Shown here in pieces: positions 48,017 through 59,708 of a DNA stretch of 64,000 bases (position 1 is the first letter of the stretch; every line of letters begins with the position of its first letter). Location of the stretch: assembly GCF_037042905.1 (NCBI RefSeq), contig NC_087249.1, forward strand, positions 14,255,901 to 14,319,900, in the 5' to 3' direction. Below the pieces are notes generated by a model, which saw only the letters and a program-made list of their open reading frames with translations, made no database searches and was not told where the DNA came from. Origin of the DNA: Lytechinus pictus (lineage: Eukaryota > Echinodermata > Echinoidea > Temnopleuroida > Toxopneustidae). A program made the translations under genes and the position numbers.

Positions 48017-48481
48017 ATCTTCATGAGGACTTTGTGAACAGGCCCATTATTTATTAGCCATAAGTCTTTTTATTCTTATTCACCAATCTACTATTTATTT
48101 TCATTTTGTACACAATCTGTACAAAAGATGAAATTCTTGCTGTCACTACAAACATTGCATTGTCAGATCATGTTCTTTTGTTTGTTTTACAAAAATTAAT
48201 GTGCAACATTAGAAATAATGATATGATAAAAAAATAATGATAATGATAACAATAATAGTGTACTGATAAAGAGTAGTAGTGTTGGTGGGAAAATATTATG
48301 TCGAGGATAAAAATAGAAATGTTAGCACTAATGATATCAATGTTGATGATAAGTAGAATAACAACGGTTAATTACTATTAAATCATATACTGTTAATATG
48401 TATACTGATATAAGTTACATTTAGGTCCTACTCAAGACATCATATTGTACATACGTATTATGTTTCCCCGGTGAAGATCTA

Positions 48482-49080
48482 CTATACCGTGTGAGTAAAA
48501 ACAATGACACCTCACAAAAATAATATGTCCTGAACACTTAATCATTATGATGGCTGAAAAGAGTGCAATTAACGAATCCAGATGTCATAATCCTGCAAGG
48601 GTTGCATTAAAATTTACTGCAAAACACGTTTCCAATTATTAACATGAGAATTGTTTAATGAACACATTTTAGTATCAATGCTCAAGTTAATTTCATTGAA
48701 AATGGATTGGCAAATATCTTTACTAACTCAAGGAGGATTATGATTATCATTGGCATCTGGATTCATTCATTGCAAAATCCATGCCTTTACCTCACAGTAA
48801 CAAATACCACTGGTGTCGATCTGTGACGTCATACTATTCAAGGGGGGGGGGGGTGAAACAATAAATCACCCCCCTTGAACAATAGATTCACAACACAAAT
48901 CGACACCCATGACAAATTCCTCTTGATTATCCAAGCCTTATACCACATAAATATTATATAAAATTAGTTGGGAGAAGATAATCTTTCATGCCATATATAT
49001 AATAAGCATGCGTTCATGACATATTTTTTTCGTTAAACTGGGGATTTGTGAGGTGTCTTTTTTTTTAATTACACGGTAGA
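48482..49080. mobile_element. CTACCGTGT-ended element with a nested hairpin
   Basis: The outer ends CTATACCGTGTGAGTAAAAA...GACACCTCACAAA and TTTGTGAGGTGTC...TTAATTACACGGTAG are inverted. Inside, 48810-48910 forms a second palindrome, with TGGTGTCGATCTGTG against CACAAATCGACACC and ACTATTCAAGGGGGG against CCCCCTTGAACAATAG. Confidence 0.8.
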
Positions 49081-49227
49081 TCGAAATTTTGACCATTAAA
49101 GGAGAAGGAGAAGCCACGACCGTCTCGTGTAGTCTTTCTTTCACTGTATGAGATCACTCAGAGTGATCGTCAGTGTTTTAAAGCTCTCCGATTTTTTTTC
49201 CTTCATTATATACATAATATATATATA

Positions 49228-49907
49228 CAGTGCGTCCCACAAAAAACGAAACCGAGATTTATCGATGATTTATCATAACTTAATCACAAATAAAATAGAC
49301 AAATGACCTACCATTGTAAAGCTTAGAATATCTTCTTTCATCTGAAATTACTATCTGCATGAGTGAGCAAAAACAATTTGAAGAGGGGATACCAAAAAGT
49401 CATTTGGCGGGCTGTATCTGGGTTTCAAAAAGAAAACCACATTTTTAAAAAGTTCAATATCTGTTCTTTAATTTGATACCTCAATTACAGAAAATGGTCA
49501 AGAAATAAGAAAGTTCTGGTTATTTGAAATAAGGCTTGAATTTATGGAGACCGATGAATCTCACTTAATTGATAGTTTAAAGTTCTCTCTCTGAATGCTT
49601 CAGACACGCTCAATTACGTCCGCGAAATTTGGTTTTTTTGATGACGTGTATAAGTGTACGAGAGACGTGATTGGCTCTCCCACGTCAAGCTCTACTTGCA
49701 TGCAAAACCTGTTGCGAGGGTTCGTTTTCTCCACACTGTCACTGAATACTTCGATCACGAAATGAAAGAAAACCCAGAAGTTTATCTAGATTTTGGATTT
49801 TCAAATGATGATTTTGAAGATGAAGAGAATGATGATGAAGTTTCTAGCTCTAGTGACGTGGATGGAGGTAAATTAGGGGAATTACGTCTTTGATGATGAG
49901 TCGGACG
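49228..49907. mobile_element. CAGTGCGTCCCAC-ended element remnant
   Basis: Begins TACAGTGCGTCCCACAAAAA, a mariner-like terminus, but no matching inverted end was found. An acidic frame at about 49740-49893 (CACGAAATGAAAG start; DDFEDEENDDEVSSSSD) lies within and has no recognised family. It may be a scrap of the element's own protein or chance. Confidence 0.4.
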
Positions 49908-50008
49908 ATTCAACTTGCATGCCGATTCGCTACCAACTCATGCAGCTGCTAGTGCTAGCTGCATGAGTTGGTAGCGAATCAGCATGATTGCAAGTTGAAT
50001 TGTCCTTA
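49908..50008. repeat. 45-bp-arm hairpin
   Basis: GATTCGCTACCAACTCATGC and AGCTGC are inverted around a short GCTAGTGCTAGC centre, and GGACGATTCAACTTGCA pairs with TGCAAGTTGAATTGTCC. Arms of about 47 bp have a small indel. Confidence 0.85.
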
Positions 50009-50075
50009 GTGGTTAAGGCACCGGCATTCAGAGCTGGGGGCCCGGGTTCGATTCCCGGCAGAGACATTTTTTCGG
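50005..50075 (+). mobile_element. tRNA-like SINE head
   Basis: CTTAGTGGTTAAGGCACCGG (A-box/D-arm), an anticodon-like stem, and GGGTTCGATTCCCGGC (B box and T arm) lie in tRNA order and spacing. The acceptor stem is incomplete and T-rich sequence follows, so it is scored as a SINE or tRNA pseudogene rather than a tRNA gene. Confidence 0.6.
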
Positions 50076-50566
50076 CATTGCCAATTTTTTCCAAAGGGTA
50101 GATAGCTCTGGGGAACCTTGATTTAAGCTACGCCTACCATTGTTCTCTTCATCCATTTCTTCACACACAAAAAAATATATATATAGTCAAACCTGTCCAT
50201 AGTGGACACTCAAGGGAAGCAGCGAAAGTGACCACTATAGACAGGTTGGCGGTCATTTTTTTTAAACAATTGTATGTTATATATATATATATATATAATA
50301 TGTATGTATGTATTTTTTTTTTTTTTTGGGGGGGGGGCAGTAAAGCATTGTTTGATGTACTCCATCTTCGTAGCCATGGTAACCTGCACCCGAAGACCAA
50401 CTAGACAAGTCCCTGCTTGATGACCTTTTGGTGTTTAGGGGACGTCCCGTTTACCTCATTGGAAGCGAACCAATCACAGTACTCTTACTCATCTAACGAT
50501 GAAATGAAATGATTTGTCGACACTGCATGCACACTCAGCCAGATATTCAGTTTTATTTCGTCGTTC

Positions 50567-50573
50567 TATAAGT
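50567..50573 (+). promoter_or_regulatory. TATA-like box of the sushi gene
   Basis: CTATAAGTAG lies about 135 bp before the start codon, giving a transcription start near 50595-50605 and a 5' UTR of about 100 bases. No other strong TATA is nearer. Confidence 0.5.
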
Positions 50574-50702
50574 AGTCAGCGCTGAACTGCCGGTATTTAT
50601 CGGTAGTCAACAAGCTCAATTTTGTGTGATTTTATTCTCGACGTGCACATATTAGATATAAGACGCGGTTTCGTACATCAAAATAATTCACGATATACCA
50701 TC

Positions 50703-53700
50703 ATGGTGGGGAATACTTTAAAACTAGTGTTGGTTGTATATCTTGCTGCTACCGTAGCGGGTTCTGCCTTGGACAGGAACAAGAGACAGTGGGACTCTTT
50801 TGATGATTTGAGTAAGATTTCATTTTTTTTATAATACCATTTCCTCTTTTCGTTGCTGTCGTTTGAGATCATTGTGTAGCATGTATTATGATGACAATAT
50901 CATATAGATTACAATGTATGGGAATGTCATTATCACTGTCATGGTGGAGGAATTGAAACGACTTTCATTTCATTTTTCTGCTACTTTAATTGCTAGACTC
51001 CCATTATCCCATTACACGAACTCAATGCTTTCAATTTTGCCTTCTCGCTGATGAATATTATAACACAATTAGATAATATAACCCGACATTTCATGTGTTG
51101 TTATATAGGCCTAGTTTTGCCCCCCCCCCCCGACTGATCATCAACTGTAGACATACCAATTCAAGCGCTCTTGCTCGTTCATTCCTTAATGATTTTTTTT
51201 TAAATACATTATTGCTATAAACTGAACAATTAAATTATGTACCAGGCCACGTACATGTCTAGATTTTTGAAATATTTCCATAACCATTTTTTTCCTTCTA
51301 AAGTCTATACAAATCAATGATTAAAAGACCTCGAGAGTGTGTGTTCATTGCATTGTTTCTCTTTTTTTATCCTTCAAGTTAGTATTATGTGGTTCTTTTT
51401 GGTAATAATATTGAAATATTTAACTTGTTTCTCGTTTACATGGCTTGCAGATCCTCATCATGTGATGAATGTATCGATTCTATCTAAGCAAAATAATCAC
51501 TAAGTGCCAAGGTTGCGCCCGGAGTCCATCACTTAATTTCTCTCTTAGCTGATCGCGGTACTCTTATCAATTAGGCCCCTGTTACATCTGAAAGTTTCCT
51601 ACCCGAGACCCGACCGAGTCCACTTGCAACCTTGACTGGATTATTGGTGGATTAGCTTCGCGAACGGACCGAGTCCGAAATGTGGTCTGTTTACATCACA
51701 GCGTTCAGTTCCTCCCCTATCGGTACGGTTTCGAGCGGTATCCGATTGCTGACACCAAAGGGCACTCTCGATCTAGGCTCTGAATAATTTGCGCGCGCTA
51801 ATTGAAGTTGTTTACATTTCGTTATTCTGGAAGCATGCTGATGATCCCAGCAGTCGTTGAAGATATGATCGATTTGAAAAGAATACGTTTAAAGTGCTTC
51901 CTTCTTTCCACTAAAATCAAAGACTCTATCAATCACAATTCACATGTCAAAAGCCGCAAAACATTCGAAGAACGACGGGGCTGGGGAGGGGATAGCGCGC
52001 GCTATGACGTAATTTGACAGCTGGCGAACGGACCGAGATAGGTTTGAAAGCTTGTGTGCGTTTACATCTACGAATCGGTGGACCGGGGCCGGCCCGATAC
52101 CTACCCGAGACTACCTCTTGATGTGGTCTCGGGTAGGTTCGCTAAAAGGTGGCCCGAGGTAGGTTTGGGATGTTTACATCTGATTTCTTTCCGACCCGAG
52201 GTAGGCCCCGGGCCGGACCGAGGTAGGGAATCTCTCAGATGTAACAGGGGTCTATTCACATCATCCACATAATAATTATTTAAGGGCATGCACATTCATA
52301 TAAGCTAGTGATGAATCTGAAATCGTAGATATTATGCATTTACCAAAGTAAAGCTTGAAATAGGCTTTGAATAATTAGTTAATTTATGTTACCTAGATTA
52401 ATACGCAAGGTGCATATTAACTATACTGTTCAATGTTTTATTCAACGCTGTTTACTGTTATGAACCTTACAGTCTTTATTTAAACAAATGTTTAAAATCT
52501 TTATCAACAAAGATCAATTTATAATACTTGTTTTTTCAATAAATTAAGCATGGCTGTTGTTTTATAAAGGGATACACCAGGATGAAAATTTTCATATCTG
52601 AATAAATAGAGTAATATTCACAAAGCAAAATGCTGACAATTTAATCAAAATCGGATAACGAATAATGAAGGACGTTATTGAATTTTAAAGTTTAGCAATA
52701 TTAGTGGAAACAGTTACATGCACGTCGTCATGAATGTTCTAAAGGTAGGCAGATGATGTCACATCCCCTTTTTCTTACGTTATTAAATTGAATCACAGTT
52801 GTTTTATTTTTTCATTCATGTGTGAATGATAATGTCTCCATTATTATTGAAATAAGTTGCAGCAATAAAAATCTAATGCACTTCAATCCAGTTTTTTTTT
52901 TAGTTCTTCGTAGAAAAAATTGAATAACCCAAATTTCATATAATAAAATACGAAATGACAAGTGGGGATATGATATCAGATTGCTCATTGAATATTCATG
53001 AAGACATGCCTAGAACTGTTTCATCGGAATACGCAAATCTTTCAAATGCCAGTGTCTTTTGTTATTCCTTGTCCGATTTTAATCAAATTTCCAGTGATTT
53101 GTTTGTATGATTTTTTTTTATCTGTTCAAATTTATTTTCAGACTTGACTATCCCTTTAGAGTTTTAAATAGCGTAGCGTTTACATTTTAAACAGGGTTTT
53201 TAGTACTGTGTAACTCTTAAATCATCATTAACGTCCGAAGAAAAGTAAGGATGACGAAAAGTTATTTGGACGTAAATAAGGTTGATTTACATGTATTTCA
53301 TCGAATTGCCCAAAGTATATGGGATTAAAATAGTTTCATGTACGTATAGATTTACCTTTGCTTTGATTTCAATTCTGAAGCATCCGATTTTCATCAAATT
53401 ATCTTATTAAATAAAAAAAAACATTAAGTGTTTTAATAATTGCGTGTATTATTGCATGCATGCTTTCATGTAAACTGATTGTAATTCAGCCATTCGGCTC
53501 TACGTTATTTTTAAAACAGATAAACAATTATTCAATAACATTTGGGGAAAGCTGCAATTATGCATGTGTTTAACTTCATATTTTCCCAACACAACAGCAA
53601 ACAACTTGGGCCCGTATGGCCACTGTGGAAAGCCGACCATGTCGATACCAAACGGTGGCATAAAGATCCTCCCTATATATGACTTTGACGACGTTAACGA

Positions 53701-56700
53701 TAACTCGTGTCTTACCGGAAGTGCAACTCTGTGCGAACCGAAGTTCTACTGCGACCCTGGTTATGATGTGAACGGCAACATCCACCTTGAATGTGTGGAG
53801 GATGAGTTGACCGGGGAATACAAGTGGGATGGTGATATCCCGACCTGTACCAAGGAGTTTTCAAGGATCTATATCTATGCGATGGGTAAGGGGTTTATTT
53901 CTTGGTATTTATATGATGCGCATTTGATTTATGTTACAGTTGCCTTTACTTCGGGGTTTAAATAATTACACCGTCATGAATATAGTTAAATTTGTGAGGC
54001 AAAACGCTTCATATTTTATCAAATAGGGCCTACATTTGATTAAAAATAAGGAACTTACTACGTTTAAACTTTTTAAACTTTTAAACTTCTTATGTTATGA
54101 GATGAAATCATAATACTTTCATATTGTCATACTCGTGTGTTTAAAATTTCTCGCTTTTTACAAAATAAGTTTCAGCAATGATTATCTTACACTTTTATAT
54201 GGCATGGAGTACCCCTTTAAAGAGCTTGCTATCAGTTGAAAGCCATACTTTTCAGTAAGACCATGATGCTTTCTTGAAAAAAATATATTTCTTCCTTCTT
54301 TCTCCTTTTCTATTCTCACTATTATATGGGTGGTTGCCCCCCCCCCCCGATCGCCGCCCCTGTGTACAGTATCATGTCTGTTGGGGGCATGACGCGAAAT
54401 ACCAAAAGCTGACGTCCTTTTTGTATGTTGGCAAGCAAATTTGACTGTGGTTATACACGTATTTTATCTGTTCGCCCGTGTACTATTATAATTTTATAAC
54501 ACTTTTCTTGAACGCAACGATAGGAAATCATTAACACGTTTGATAAGAAATCCTTGTTATCGTATATATTAAATTTAAAAAATATTTGTTTGTTTATTCA
54601 AAGTGAATTGCATCACGTATTAAAAGTGTTTATGATGTGAAAATTTCAGACACTATATACGTAAAATATGAAATCCTATGTTTTCACAAACGAATCGTAC
54701 GGGAGAGTCCAATGCAAGGAGTTACAGCGTTTTTCTTCTTTATTAAAATGCTGTCGCTCCTCGGCCATTTTAACCCTTACACTCTAAAAGAAAATGGGTA
54801 AAAATGCTCCATGGGGGTAATTATGTGTCCAACTAACAATGGTCATTTCTTTGGGGCATTTTTATTTATCCAGTGTGATTAAAATTTTGCCCAATATAAA
54901 GAAATTGCTGCTTATTTGTTAACCTTACTGGACAAATGCTTCCCAAATTGGGTAAAAAACTGCCCCAAATTGGTTGGACACATAATTACCCTCGTGTTGG
55001 TTAAAATATTACCCAACATTTTTACAGTATACCGGTGACACGACATTTGCTCTGGCGACAATTGCTCCGTACTTTATTTCGTCTAAGGTAAAGGTTTACT
55101 AGGTTAGGATTGCAATTAGGGTTTTATGTTAGGTTTAGGGTTAGGTTTAGGATAGGTTCTAGTGTTAAATCCAAGGTTGAAGTTGGTCATTCTATTAATG
55201 TGTTGAATTTACTGCGGAGCAATGATTGTCGCAAGAGCAAATGTCATGGAACCGATTTGACCTCTTCCCATCTTTTTATCATTTAGAGTGTTGGAATGAT
55301 GCAACTTTTATGTCATGTCCAAATCATCATTTTCATAATGTTCGATTATTGTTATTTTTTGTTCTTCTTTCCAACAGTGTTCTCTGTCACCCTCGTACTC
55401 AGTCTGATTGCAGGTTTCGTAAGGTAAATATCATTTTAGAAAAAATCTGACTTCATTTAGTAAAACCTTACAAATAAAATGTAAATTATATATAAATAAT
55501 TGTTATCATTTAAATTGTTATATATAATATTGGTACAAACGGCGCCTCGTAATAAGTCCATGGTAAAACCAGCTGAATTTGCAGGGGCGGATGAGGATGG
55601 CGACCAGCTGGTTTTTACCCTGAGCTGCGCCGTACTGCGTCCTACCCCCCCCCCCCCTCTCACCTGTTCTGATTTGCATGAACTTGATCAGATCAAAATA
55701 ATTTCAAAACGATTGAAGATTTTACTTTAGTTTGTTTTCTGATTGTATTTTTTTTATTTTTAGGCCTATAACTAACATTTCATTTGGTGTATACATTCAA
55801 TATTAGTAGGCCAAGGCGATATCACAATCAGCCGCTTATGAATATGATTAACTCAATCTATCACGTTTTCTTATCTTGTGTGGCATCATTGTAGAATGAT
55901 CTTTTTTCTTTAGCAAGATATCAACTTTGTTATTACGAGTTTGATTTCAGGACAAGATTCCATCGATAATCCTCCCCAACGAATAAATCGATCTGAAAAT
56001 GTTGCATATAATTATTTATCCTTTTTCATTATGGCAAAAAGAAGCTGCTGAAAACTGCCTATATAATAAAAGAGAGCCAATGGAGTAAATTAGAAAGTCA
56101 AAAGGGGCCTAAGCTTTCGATCCTAGCAGAATCTTCGTCGGAGGCAAAATGACAAACATATATAGTGGAACAACCATAATATTTTCATTATTTTAGAAAT
56201 GAACGTTAGAAAATCAGTTTCATCATAGATTTTATTGTAAAGGTCAGGAGACAAATACCTGAATGACTATCGTCGAGAAAATCATTTATTAAATTGTAAA
56301 TACACAGCCCTTTTATCGACTCTTGCTGCTCTTAACATAATTTTATGAACGTGTGACAAATAGGAAATGAAAATAAATGCGCAAAAATTGCAACTTGACT
56401 TTACTTTTCAAACAGGTTATCAGGTTTGAATTCAGTGGTGATATTGTATTATTATTGTTGTATTAAACCGGTCATGGTGGCTCAGTGGTAGAGCGGCCGC
56501 CTCATGAACAGGAGGTCGCGGGTTCGATCCTCGACCGAGTCATACCAAAGACTTATAAAAATGGGACATTCTGTCTTCTTGCTCGGCGCTCAGCATTTAG
56601 ATTGGAGAAGGGTAATAATAACATCATTATGATATGCAGGGCCCACTGGTAGAGCAGTTTCCTAACTAAATGGCTACCCTGGGTAAATAAAACATTATTA

Positions 56701-57879
56701 TTATTATTATTTTTCTGGGGGGAGTGAAACATATTTTCTTTATGAATTTTTCTTGACAAGAGGAAAGACGTTGGTGCCTTCTCTCCTTAATCCCGACACC
56801 ACAGAATAACTATAACTGCGAAAACCTTGGAGGATCAACCGGGTATTAACGTAAATATTTGTATGGTGATCGTTTTTACTAAAGCCTTTATAATTCTATG
56901 GGTCCAAAGTACGCTTTGTACAAATTTGTTTCTAAAGGCGAGTCAATTTGTCTTGTTTTAGTCGATCAAATCAACGATGTTATGTGGCGGGAATAAATTG
57001 ACACAACAGTTCCGCTTTCCGCTTTTCAGTATAAGTTCGAAAGCGAAACTATTTAAATAGAATCTCCATAATAGTATAGGCTGCGCGAAATTTCGGTCTA
57101 ACATCTTGTTTAAGTTGGTTTAGTTACCTGTACATGGGAGACGTTATACATACATGTATATTCAAATATTGTTCCACTCCAACATGTTATTAACTCTTAA
57201 AATGCCACATTAATTTGCATTGAAAAATCATGGATTTTCTTTTTTGATTTTAAGAAAGTATGGAAAAGCCATGCTTGGTGTGAATGACTGGAAATTAATC
57301 CACAGACATAATACAAGAAGCAATGTCGTTTCCAAAGCCATTGTCGTTACTGGTTTTTTACCATTCAGTATGCAGTTTATACATGTAATCAATGTAATTT
57401 ATGTAACATCGGTGTAAAAGAAATGCCTATTGTAAAATGTGAGCAAAAACAATTTCAACACTGTGAACCATAACATTGAAATGAACAATGAATTAAAAAA
57501 AATGTACTGCAACCAGTTATAAAGATTACCCAAAGAGGTAATATGGGCATGCCACGGATCGGAACGACGAAATGAAATGACGAACAGTTCACAGTTTCGA
57601 GTATCACATTTTGAAATTTACAGTATTCAGACAGTTATTGCCGAGTTTATTCAGATGCTTTTAACATTCAGTTACGCAATGACATTTCACTAAACTTTAT
57701 TTTAACAATTGTAGAAAACACACTTCTTGTGAATATCCTAGTTGTAACCGTGTCCAACGGAAATGACATTTTGACGTCATGCAAGTGTCATTTCCGTTAA
57801 TTTTTGTTACCCATGTTAGGCAAACTTATGTTTATCATAACTTAGTTTGATAATTGTACTACTACTACTACTGCTACTG

Positions 57880-57915
<36 letters not shown>

Positions 57916-58081
57916 CTGGCTTAAAGCCGGGAAAACATTGCTATGTATAAAACATTGCTCTGCATTGCTCTGTACTCAGTAGTAGTACTGCTCTGTACTC
58001 AGTAGTAGTAGTACTACTACTACTCAGTAGTAGTATTGCTCTGTACTCAGTAGTAGTACTACTACTACTACTACTATACTG

Positions 58082-58128
<47 letters not shown>

Positions 58129-58476
58129 GCTACTACTACTACTACTACTACTACTACTGATACTACATGTACTACTACTACTACTAATAATAATAATAAT
58201 AATAATAATGATTTTAAAATGGTTGTTTATATCTCACTAACCTCTTCTTTGTTTTATTTGTTTTTCTCTCTTCCAAGGTATTCTATCCGCAAGTCGAGGG
58301 AAGGATCTCGACCACGATGTGTAACCCGTACTACGGTGGTCATTCCCAGTTCAACAACGATAACAACGAGGACTGGGGGCTCTATATTGCCCGGTGGGCC
58401 ACCACCATATGCTCGTTTTGATGACAGTAACATCCAAGTACCCAAAGATGAGCCCACATCCAATCCACAAGCCTAA
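50703..58476 (+). CDS. Single-sushi-domain type I membrane protein with PPPY tail (SUSD6-like)
   Basis: Four coding exons: 50703-50811, 53598-53885, 55378-55423 and 58278-58476. They total 642 nt, for 213 residues plus stop, with phases 1, 1 and 2 joining cleanly. The ATG sits in a good context (ACCATCATGG). Residues 1-21 are a hydrophobic signal peptide, and RNKR at 25-28 is a furin-type site. Residues about 44-121 form one sushi/CCP domain with six cysteines (HCGKP, NSCLTG, LCEPKF, FYCDPGY, LECVED, PTCTK) and the usual late Trp in KWDG. Residues about 126-147 are a membrane helix split between exons 2 and 3, followed by a basic stop-transfer RYSIRKSR. The 60-residue Ser/Thr-rich tail has PPPY at 189-192, a WW-domain ligand. 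Vertebrate SUSD6 has the same order (signal, one sushi, helix, PPxY recruiting NEDD4-family ligases). The match is by architecture, not sequence identity, so orthology is a guess. Confidence 0.85.
51572..52254. mobile_element. TAGGCCCCTGTTACATCTGA foldback element
   Basis: Inverted ends TAGGCCCCTGTTACATCTGA and TCAGATGTAACAGGGGTCTA bracket 680 bp. The interior is rich in CCGACCCGAGGTAGG and its inverse. It is in intron 1 of the sushi gene. The last bases of the window (63735-64000) begin a similar CCCGTTTACACCG-type element. Confidence 0.85.
52564..53159. mobile_element. TAAAGGGAT-type foldback element
   Basis: The left arm (ATAAAGGGATACACCAGGAT, AAATGCTGACAATTTAATCA, AAATCGGATAACGAATAATG) is mirrored at the right by TTGTTATTCCTTGTCCGATT, TTAATCAAATTTCCAG and GACTATCCCTTTA. 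Same group as the partial copies at 6.3 and 17.7 kb. Intron 1 of the sushi gene. Confidence 0.8.
54779..55028. mobile_element. CACTGTAAAAA foldback element, copy 2
   Basis: Reverse-oriented relative of 20416-20670. It shares GGGGGTAATTATGTGTCCAA, GGGGCATTTTTATTTATCCA, ACCTTACTGGACAAA and ACATAATTACCC in opposite order. Intron 2 of the sushi gene. Confidence 0.85.
55645..55657. repeat. Poly-C tract in intron 3
   Basis: Thirteen C in a row, about 220 bp after exon 3 of the sushi gene; one of nineteen G/C homopolymers of ten or more in the window. Confidence 0.95.
56095..56150 (-). mobile_element. Possible Penelope-like element scrap with hammerhead-like motif
   Basis: On the minus strand CCGACGAAG, a GATTC-TGCTA-GGATC hairpin and GAAAGC follow one another. 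That is the order of a hammerhead core (CUGANGA, stem II, GAAA), but with C in place of the required U4. Penelope-like retroelements carry such minimal hammerheads. The rest of the element is not seen. Confidence 0.3.
56465..56715 (+). mobile_element. tRNA-headed SINE
   Basis: The head has an A box (GGTGGCTCAGTGGTAGAGCG) and a B box (GCGGGTTCGATCCTCG). The body contains CTCGGCGCTCAGCATTTAG and GGCTACCCTGGGTAAATAAA, and the tail is (ATT)n, ending near 56715. The acceptor stem does not pair fully, so it is not a functional tRNA gene. It is in intron 3 of the sushi gene. Confidence 0.75.
57756..57798. promoter_or_regulatory. 13-bp inverted repeat framing a CRE-like TGACGTCA
   Basis: AACGGAAATGACA at 57756-57768 is exactly inverted at 57786-57798. 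The 17-base loop contains TGACGTCA, the consensus cAMP-response element. It is in intron 3 of the sushi gene. Regulatory function is speculative. Confidence 0.4.
57859..58212. repeat. (ACT)n / (AGT)n compound microsatellite
   Basis: Long (ACT)n runs at 57859-57915 and 58060-58190 flank segments of TAGTAGTA with a repeated CTGTACTCAGTAGTAGTA unit, then (AAT)n. Opposed ACT and AGT runs can form hairpins. Exon 4 of the sushi gene starts 65 bp downstream. Confidence 0.95.
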
Positions 58477-58983
58477 AAGGTGCGTGGAGGCGCTAAATAC
58501 TTTTAATTTACTTTTTTTTTTTGATTTTTTTTTCTGTTTATTTTTTTATCTTTCCATTTTATTTCCTTATCATAGTTTTGTCTTATTTATTTATTTATTC
58601 ATTTATTTGTTTTTTTGGGGGTGTGGGTTACTGCGGCAGCCCGAACACGAAGTGGCGACGTATCTGGGGCATGATACGTTTTTATTTTCCAAACTCGTTC
58701 CCATGGCACTAACCCGCACTCTCGATGTTTTTTAAAATTTGTTCCCATCAGTTATTAAATCGTTCCCAAGAGTAAATAGCTCGTCCTCACTAGATAGTAT
58801 TTCTCCCCTAGACCCATTGATACATCCCCATGACTCATCCTCAATGTTGCCGAGTTAGTAAGACGTTGCAACGAGCTAAGTTGCGGGAACGACTCAATAT
58901 CGTATAGTAAGTCGAAGAACGTATTGAAATGTTGTGGAAACGAGTTATAAAATAGGTAAATGTCATGTCAGGATGTCGACAAT

Positions 58984-59214
58984 CTAAATTTCAGTGATTT
59001 AAAATGAATCCAGGTGGACCGTAGTTAGGGACAAATCGAATTCTGGATTTAGATTTAATCCTAAATATTTATTTTTAAATCTCGAGGGATTTTGATTTAT
59101 ATCAAAACCTTTGGGATTAAAAAAAAATCTTCGAGATTAAAACTAAATCCAGAATTCGATTGGTTCCTAAATGTAGTCCACCTGCATGGATTTATTTTAA
59201 ATCCCTGAAATTTA
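58984..59214. mobile_element. Foldback element with about 75-bp arms
   Basis: CTAAATTTCAGTGATTTAAA and the following GGTGGACCGTAG, AATCGAATTCTGGATTTAG are mirrored by CTAAATCCAGAATTCGATT, GTAGTCCACC and ATCCCTGAAATTTAG. It lies in the 3' UTR intron of the sushi gene. Confidence 0.85.
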
Positions 59215-59708
59215 GAATGGAAACATTTAAAGACTCTCATAAGTTTGAGCAAATTCCCTCCAAAATGTTTGCCACTGTTCCATATAAGAATTATTACGTA
59301 CAAAACATATGATGTAGATGGTTTGAGATAACAAAAAACAAAATTTGCAATCGAAGGTATTTGTGCGATTTTGAATATGTATTATTACATGGAAATATTA
59401 TATCATTATTATTTATTTGCTACCAACCTTCACACGTTTGTATACAGTAAAGAGGCTGATTGAAATCTTATTGAACGCTGTTTACCATACAGATCATACA
59501 GATGCTGTTTAATTGTCTAAACAATTTATTGAGAATTATTAAAAATCAAACTTTGTTGTATAAGACTTTCAACACTTGTTTAAACCGTTTGAACAACTAC
59601 CGAAATGGTTTATAAAGTAAACAGCGCTGTATAAACATTTTAGACAATGCTTTTACTGTGTAATATCCATATCTTTTTTATTCACCATTTGATTCCGATT
59701 TTGAACAG

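Noticed and set aside
49654-49893. 79-codon frame with an acidic C-terminus as a small gene
   Set aside because: No ATG at its start, lies inside a transposon-like remnant next to a hairpin and a SINE; no splice sites or promoter.
50005-50075. Possible tRNA-Glu-like gene
   Set aside because: Good B box and T arm but incomplete acceptor stem and no convincing anticodon loop; kept as SINE head.
56465-56545. Possible tRNA gene with A and B boxes
   Set aside because: The acceptor stem does not pair, and a SINE-type body and (ATT)n tail follow.
59460-59660. Inverted GCTGTTTAC/GTAAACAGC motifs at 59.5-59.6 kb as another foldback element
   Set aside because: Arms are too short and interrupted to delimit an element with confidence.
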